Part shown: positions 6,280 through 9,455 of the stretch, one piece after another
How the letters are laid out: every line of letters begins with the position of its first letter
Position numbering within the stretch: the first letter of the stretch is position 1
Source of the DNA: Candidatus Aerophobota bacterium
Lineage (GTDB): Bacteria > Aerophobota > Aerophobia > Aerophobales > B3-G15
Assembly: GCA_030607715.1 (NCBI GenBank)
Contig: JAUWJM010000057.1
Location: 1-9,455 of the forward strand
Reading direction: 5' to 3'
DNA length: 9,455 nt
The notes under the pieces: generated by a model
The model's database searches: none
Told to the model about the DNA's origin: nothing
What the model saw: the letters and a program-made list of their open reading frames with translations, nothing else
Translations under genes and position numbers: made by a program

Positions 6280-7680
6280 TTGTCAGGAAAAGAAATGAGA
6301 GAGGATTTAAGTTATTTAACTTCAGAAGAACATCTTAAACATATTGTACTTGACTTTAAACAAATGCAGGAGTTTATCAAAGAACCATTGATAATAACAA
6401 AAGCAGATGGAGTATGGTATCAAGATATTTATGGGAGAAAGTATCTTGATGGTATTTCTGGAATTTATGTTGCTACAATTGGACATAATAACCCAAGGGT
6501 AAAGAGAGCAATTAGAGAGCAAATAGAGAAAATTACCTTTGCTCCCCCACTTCATGCTACAAACCCACCTGCAGTACAACTGGCGGAACTTATAGCAAAA
6601 ATTACCCCTGATGATTTAAATACTGTGAAACTTTTTAGTGGTGGCTCTGAAGCAACAGAGGCAGCAATGAAACTTGCCCGGCAGTATCACAGGCAAACAG
6701 GTAATCCTAATAAGTATAAAGTTATATCAATGTATAAAGGTTTTCATGGAACTACAATGGGAGGATTAAGTGCAACAGGTATAAGTAAAAGAAAAATGAT
6801 GTTTGAGCCAACTTTAACTGGATTTATTCATACTTTCCCCCCTACCTGCTTTCACTGCCCTTATGAGGAGAAGTATCCTCAGTGTAATATTCTTTGTGCA
6901 AAAATGATTGATAAAATAATTGAACTTGAAGGGCCAGAATCTGTATCTGCTTTAATCATAGAGCCTATAGGAAATACAGGTGGAATTGTAACGCCTCCAG
7001 ATGAATATTTACCTTTATTGAGGAAGATATGTGATAAATATAACGTTGTTTTGATATTTGATGAGATGATAACAGGTTTTGGGAAGACTGGTAATATGTT
7101 TGCTGCTCAAACATTTAATACAACCCCTGATATTCTTTGCATGGGTAAAGGTATGGGTGGTGGATATTCTCCTCTGGCTGGTATTGCTTATAGAGATAAA
7201 ATAGCTGCTGCATTTTGGGGGAAAGAGGAAGAGCATGTAGAATTTTCTGAGGGTCATACTTATGGTGGTAATCCTCTATCGAGTGCTGTTGGTATTGCCT
7301 GTATCAATGAAATATTAGATAAAAACCTTCCTCAAAAAGCAAAAGAGCTTGGAGATTATTTGAGAAATAAATTAAAAGAGCTTAACAATGATTTAGGAGT
7401 TATTGGTGATATAAGAGGAAAAGGACTTCTTATAGGTGTAGAATTTGTAAAGGATACCTCTACTAATGAACTATTCGATGAAAGTATAAAATTTGGAGTC
7501 CGAGTTGGTAAAACTGCTTTAAAAAAAGGATTGATACTAAGATATGATCCAAATTGGATTGCTTTTGCTCCTCCTTTAATTATCACTAAAAAAGAAATTG
7601 ATCAAATGCTTAATATTTTTAAAGAAAGTGTTATAGAAGCGCTGAATGAATTTAAATTTAAGAAGCGGAGTAATAGATGA
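6280..7680 (+). CDS. Class III PLP-dependent aminotransferase (omega-aminotransferase type)
   Basis: The protein has 466 residues. The start is TTG 6280, nine bases after AAAGGAGG (6263-6270), the strongest Shine-Dalgarno in the window; an in-frame ATG at 6295 is too close to it plus five codons to be preferred. Fold type I class III features are clear: SGGSEATEAAMKLAR (from 120) for phosphate binding, YKGFHG (152-157) for ring stacking, IFDEMITGFGKTG with Asp261, the PLP lysine Lys290 in CMGKGMGGGYSPLAG, and HTYGGNPLSSA (326-336). A CX2CX8CX3C segment (Cys190, 193, 202, 206) recurs in this subfamily. Relatives transfer terminal amino groups, for example from taurine, beta-alanine, 4-aminobutyrate or diamines, to pyruvate or 2-oxoglutarate. 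I cannot assign the donor. The stop codon overlaps the next start (ATGA), indicating translational coupling to the MttB-like methyltransferase. Confidence 0.93.
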   Translation: MSGKEMREDLSYLTSEEHLKHIVLDFKQMQEFIKEPLIITKADGVWYQDIYGRKYLDGISGIYVATIGHNNPRVKRAIREQIEKITFAPPLHATNPPAVQLAELIAKITPDDLNTVKLFSGGSEATEAAMKLARQYHRQTGNPNKYKVISMYKGFHGTTMGGLSATGISKRKMMFEPTLTGFIHTFPPTCFHCPYEEKYPQCNILCAKMIDKIIELEGPESVSALIIEPIGNTGGIVTPPDEYLPLLRKICDKYNVVLIFDEMITGFGKTGNMFAAQTFNTTPDILCMGKGMGGGYSPLAGIAYRDKIAAAFWGKEEEHVEFSEGHTYGGNPLSSAVGIACINEILDKNLPQKAKELGDYLRNKLKELNNDLGVIGDIRGKGLLIGVEFVKDTSTNELFDESIKFGVRVGKTALKKGLILRYDPNWIAFAPPLIITKKEIDQMLNIFKESVIEALNEFKFKKRSNR

Positions 7681-9131
7681 AACGCAAGATACCTTTCCTT
7701 AGGCTAGTGTCTGGAAAAAAGATCACCGAAATCCATGAAGCTTCTTTACAAGTGCTTAAAAAAACAGGAGTTAAAATTGCTCATGAAGAGGTGTTAAAAA
7801 AATTGGAAGAAGTGGGCGCCAATGTTAATCATAAAAATCAAATGGTAAAATTTCCTCCAGAATTGGTAGAAGAAGCTTGTCAAAAAGTACCAAAAAGTTT
7901 TAAGTTAGCTGCTCGTGATCCGGAAAAAGATGTAATTTTAAAAAAGGATACCATATATGCTAGACCTACTGGAGGCCCTGATCACTTGATAGATTTGAGG
8001 ACCAATAAATACAGAGAAATTATTGTAACCGATGTAATAGAATGGGCTATTCTTGTAGATGCACTTGAAAACATAAATTATATTTTGGGTATTTATCCTA
8101 ACGATGTACCCTTACCTACACGAGATGTCCGTGTTACGAAGATTATGTTGGAGAACACTACTAAGCATATTCAACTTCAGCCGTATAATGATAAGAACAT
8201 GGGGTATATAGCTTTGATGGCAGAAGCTGTTGCGGGGAGCAAAAAGCAGTTAAGGAAGAAACCACTGGTTAGCATTTATGCCTCTAGCCTCACTCCATTG
8301 CAATATAGGTATGATGATATAGAAATACTTAAAGTTTGTGGTGAATACGGAATACCAGTAATGTTGAATTCCTCACCCATCGCTGGAGGTACTGCTCCAG
8401 TAACTTTAGCAGGAATGGTGGTTTTACTTAATGCAGAGATACTTGCTGGTAATGTAATAATGCAAAGCCTCAATCCTGGTTCTCCTGTAGTATATACAAT
8501 ACGTCCTTTAGTGTTTGACATGACTACTTCTATAAGCGCATACGGTTATGCAGAAAGTACTATAGCTGCAGTAGTGGCTATTCAATTAGCCAGAGAAAAA
8601 TATGGTTTTTTTACTGATGTGCATGGTCCTCGCACAGACTCAAAAATATTGGATGAACAAGCTGCTTTAGAAAAGGCATTCACTACCCCTCTTGTTTCCT
8701 TAGCGGGAGCTAACATTCTCTCGGGAGCGGGAATGTTAGAATCTGATGGAACGGTAAGCCCTGTACAACTGGTGATAGATAATGATCTTATAGGTATGAC
8801 TTTCAGAATTCTTAAGGACTTGAAAATGGACAATGAAAGATTAGCTGTTTCAATGATAGATGCAGTTGGGCCGGGAGGACACTTCTTAGACAGTGAACAT
8901 ACCCTCAAGTATTTCAAAGGGGAGTATTACCGGGCTGCTGTTTTAAACCGGGAATCCCGTGAAATATGGAAAAATAAAGGTTGTAAAAAAACGATAGATC
9001 TAGCTCGGGATAGAGCTCTTAAAATAATTGAAACTCATCAAGTAACTTCTTTGGATAGAACTACTAAAAAGGAACTGGAGAAAATAGTTTCTGACTCAGA
9101 AAAAGAGGTACTCACAGGAGAGATCCGGTGA
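7677..9131 (+). CDS. MttB-superfamily methyltransferase without pyrrolysine
   Basis: The 484-residue protein belongs to the trimethylamine methyltransferase (MttB) superfamily, TIM-barrel enzymes that move a methyl group from a quaternary or tertiary amine to a corrinoid protein. Support comes from the N-terminal IHEASLQVLKKTGVKI (19-34), GTAPVTLAGMVVLLNAEILAG (from 238), DEQAALEKA (326-334), GMLESDGTVSPVQLVIDND (352-370) and VGPGGHFLDSEHTL (397-410). No in-frame amber codon interrupts it, so it is not a pyrrolysine-type trimethylamine enzyme. It falls with the non-Pyl members, of which those using glycine betaine, carnitine, proline betaine and gamma-butyrobetaine are characterised. The ATG at 7677 overlaps the aminotransferase stop by four bases; its own Shine-Dalgarno is weak (CGGAG, about 7664-7668), consistent with coupling. 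Neither a cognate corrinoid protein nor a RamA-type activator is visible in the window, so the methyl acceptor is unknown. Confidence 0.9.
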   Translation: MKRKIPFLRLVSGKKITEIHEASLQVLKKTGVKIAHEEVLKKLEEVGANVNHKNQMVKFPPELVEEACQKVPKSFKLAARDPEKDVILKKDTIYARPTGGPDHLIDLRTNKYREIIVTDVIEWAILVDALENINYILGIYPNDVPLPTRDVRVTKIMLENTTKHIQLQPYNDKNMGYIALMAEAVAGSKKQLRKKPLVSIYASSLTPLQYRYDDIEILKVCGEYGIPVMLNSSPIAGGTAPVTLAGMVVLLNAEILAGNVIMQSLNPGSPVVYTIRPLVFDMTTSISAYGYAESTIAAVVAIQLAREKYGFFTDVHGPRTDSKILDEQAALEKAFTTPLVSLAGANILSGAGMLESDGTVSPVQLVIDNDLIGMTFRILKDLKMDNERLAVSMIDAVGPGGHFLDSEHTLKYFKGEYYRAAVLNRESREIWKNKGCKKTIDLARDRALKIIETHQVTSLDRTTKKELEKIVSDSEKEVLTGEIR

Positions 9132-9163
9132 GTTATTGATATAGAAAAAAATGAAAAAAAATT

Positions 9164-9191
9164 TTGTCTTAATTGCACACGAGTTTATATT
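9164..9191 (+). promoter_or_regulatory. Weak candidate promoter before hyuA
   Basis: TTGTCT (9164-9169) and TATATT (9186-9191) are separated by 16 bp, matching the -35 and -10 consensus at four and five of six positions. In such AT-rich DNA this arises easily by chance. It would start a transcript near 9198, upstream of the palindrome and leader ORF. Confidence 0.25.
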
Positions 9192-9239
9192 TTCTTCTTA
9201 AACGTAGCTTCCGATGATTATAAGAGTCTCTAATTTTTT

Positions 9240-9251
9240 GTACAATTGTAC
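9240..9251. repeat. 12-bp perfect palindrome GTACAATTGTAC
   Basis: GTACAATTGTAC is fully self-complementary, and the overlapping TTGTACAA (9238-9245) is a second perfect palindrome. It sits 89 bp before hyuA, in the only sizeable gap within the downstream gene row. Short gapless dyads like this are typical dimeric-regulator operators, but the sequence differs from the TGGTnnnACCA site at 2440-2450, so a different regulator would be expected. Confidence 0.5.
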
Positions 9252-9257
9252 TCTAAA

Positions 9258-9289
9258 GGGGAGAGAATAAATGTTCCTTTACTTTCCCC
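9258..9289 (+). promoter_or_regulatory. Hairpin that would mask the leader-ORF ribosome binding site
   Basis: GGGGAGAG (9258-9265) pairs with CTTTCCCC (9282-9289), eight pairs including one G-U, around a 16-base loop. The left arm is part of AAAGGGGAG, the ribosome binding site of the short ORF at 9271. No T-run follows, so it is not an intrinsic terminator. Confidence 0.35.
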
Positions 9290-9315
9290 AGAAGGTATTA
9301 TTTATAGCAAAATAA
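9271..9315 (+). CDS. Possible 14-residue leader peptide upstream of hyuA
   Basis: An ATG at 9271 follows AAAGGGGAG (9255-9263) by seven bases and encodes MFLYFPQKVLFIAK before TAA at 9313-9315. The ribosome binding site is as good as those of the real genes. The ORF ends 24 bases before the hyuA start, so its translation could affect hyuA mRNA structure or stability. The peptide is hydrophobic and aromatic, without a run of one amino acid, so classic attenuation is not indicated. It may be chance; no homologue is known to me. Confidence 0.3.
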   Translation: MFLYFPQKVLFIAK

Positions 9316-9339
9316 GTTAGTAGATTAAAGGAGAAAAAG

Positions 9340-9455
9340 ATGTTACATAGGGTAGGTATAGATATAGGGGGAACTTTTACTGATGTGGTAGACATTAACG
9401 AATCAACAGGGGAGGTACGAACGAGAAAAATCCTGACATCCTCTGATCCTATAAG
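9340..9455 (+). CDS. hyuA: Hydantoinase/oxoprolinase subunit A (HyuA) N-terminus, 3' partial
   Basis: The first 38 residues are visible before the window ends. AAAGGAG (9327-9333) lies six bases before ATG 9340. The segment VGIDIGGTFTDVV (residues 5-17) is the N-terminal phosphate-binding loop of the actin-like ATPase domain in hydantoinase A/5-oxoprolinase/acetone-carboxylase beta-type proteins, and RKILTSSDPI matches the usual following strand. Full-length members have about 680-720 residues and normally pair with a HyuB subunit to open a lactam or hydantoin ring with ATP. Genes of this family are often found near non-Pyl MttB homologues, which supports the family call here. The substrate cannot be told from the fragment; carboxylase-type relatives share the same N-terminus. 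Confidence 0.88.
   Translation, partial: MLHRVGIDIGGTFTDVVDINESTGEVRTRKILTSSDPI

Noticed and set aside
6847..6897. Four-cysteine cluster in the aminotransferase (Cys190, 193, 202, 206) as an iron-sulfur or zinc site
   Set aside because: Cysteines at these places recur in class III aminotransferases of this type without a known metal cluster, so I treat them as a subfamily feature.
7677..9131. Pyrrolysine-containing trimethylamine methyltransferase
   Set aside because: The frame is open throughout, with no in-frame TAG, so the gene belongs with the non-Pyl homologues.

Overview
The window looks like a stretch of chromosome from a low-GC, anaerobic, probably fermentative bacterium. The signs are AT-rich coding sequence, strong AAAGGAG-type ribosome binding sites, frequent TTG start codons, a nickel-pincer (LarA-type) enzyme and a pyrrolysine-free MttB-family methyltransferase. 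A Bacillota-like or candidate-phylum (Atribacterota/Aerophobota-like) host would fit. That placement is inference from style and gene content; no marker gene is present. Every gene lies on the + strand.

Region 1 (1-2251) is a sugar-acid block. It holds the C-terminal two thirds of a short-chain dehydrogenase resembling D-mannonate (fructuronate) oxidoreductases, the wreck of a decarboxylating 6-phosphogluconate dehydrogenase gene (582-954; several frameshifts and one large deletion), and an intact LarA-superfamily protein with all nickel/cofactor residues. One LarA-family activity is gluconate 2-epimerisation. The three together suggest a fructuronate-mannonate-gluconate-6-phosphogluconate route whose last step has decayed here.

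Region 2 (2252-3384) is regulatory. A near-consensus sigma-70 promoter (2396-2423) has an inverted repeat over its -35 box and a PdhR/LldR/FadR-like operator (TGGTCTTACCA) just after its -10 box. It drives a GntR/FadR-subfamily regulator with an FCD ligand domain (2491-3189). After the regulator come 195 bp holding three short palindromic units (7-bp arms, AT-rich tetraloops, GTAG/CTAC borders) that look like dispersed intergenic repeats.

Region 3 (3385-9455) is a tightly spaced gene row: a transaldolase-fold protein with an unrecognised N-terminal region of about 220 residues, a zinc-dependent alcohol dehydrogenase, a class III PLP aminotransferase, an MttB-superfamily methyltransferase overlapping it by ATGA, and, after a 208-bp leader, the start of a hydantoinase/oxoprolinase subunit A (HyuA). 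The first three use TTG starts behind strong ribosome binding sites. I do not recognise this combination as a described pathway. C-C cleavage, alcohol oxidation, transamination, corrinoid-type demethylation and ATP-dependent lactam opening would together fit breakdown of an N-methylated amino compound, presumably under the FCD regulator. No corrinoid protein, corrinoid activator or transporter lies inside the window, so substrate and pathway are open. The leader before hyuA carries a 12-bp perfect palindrome and a 14-codon ORF whose ribosome binding site is part of a hairpin.
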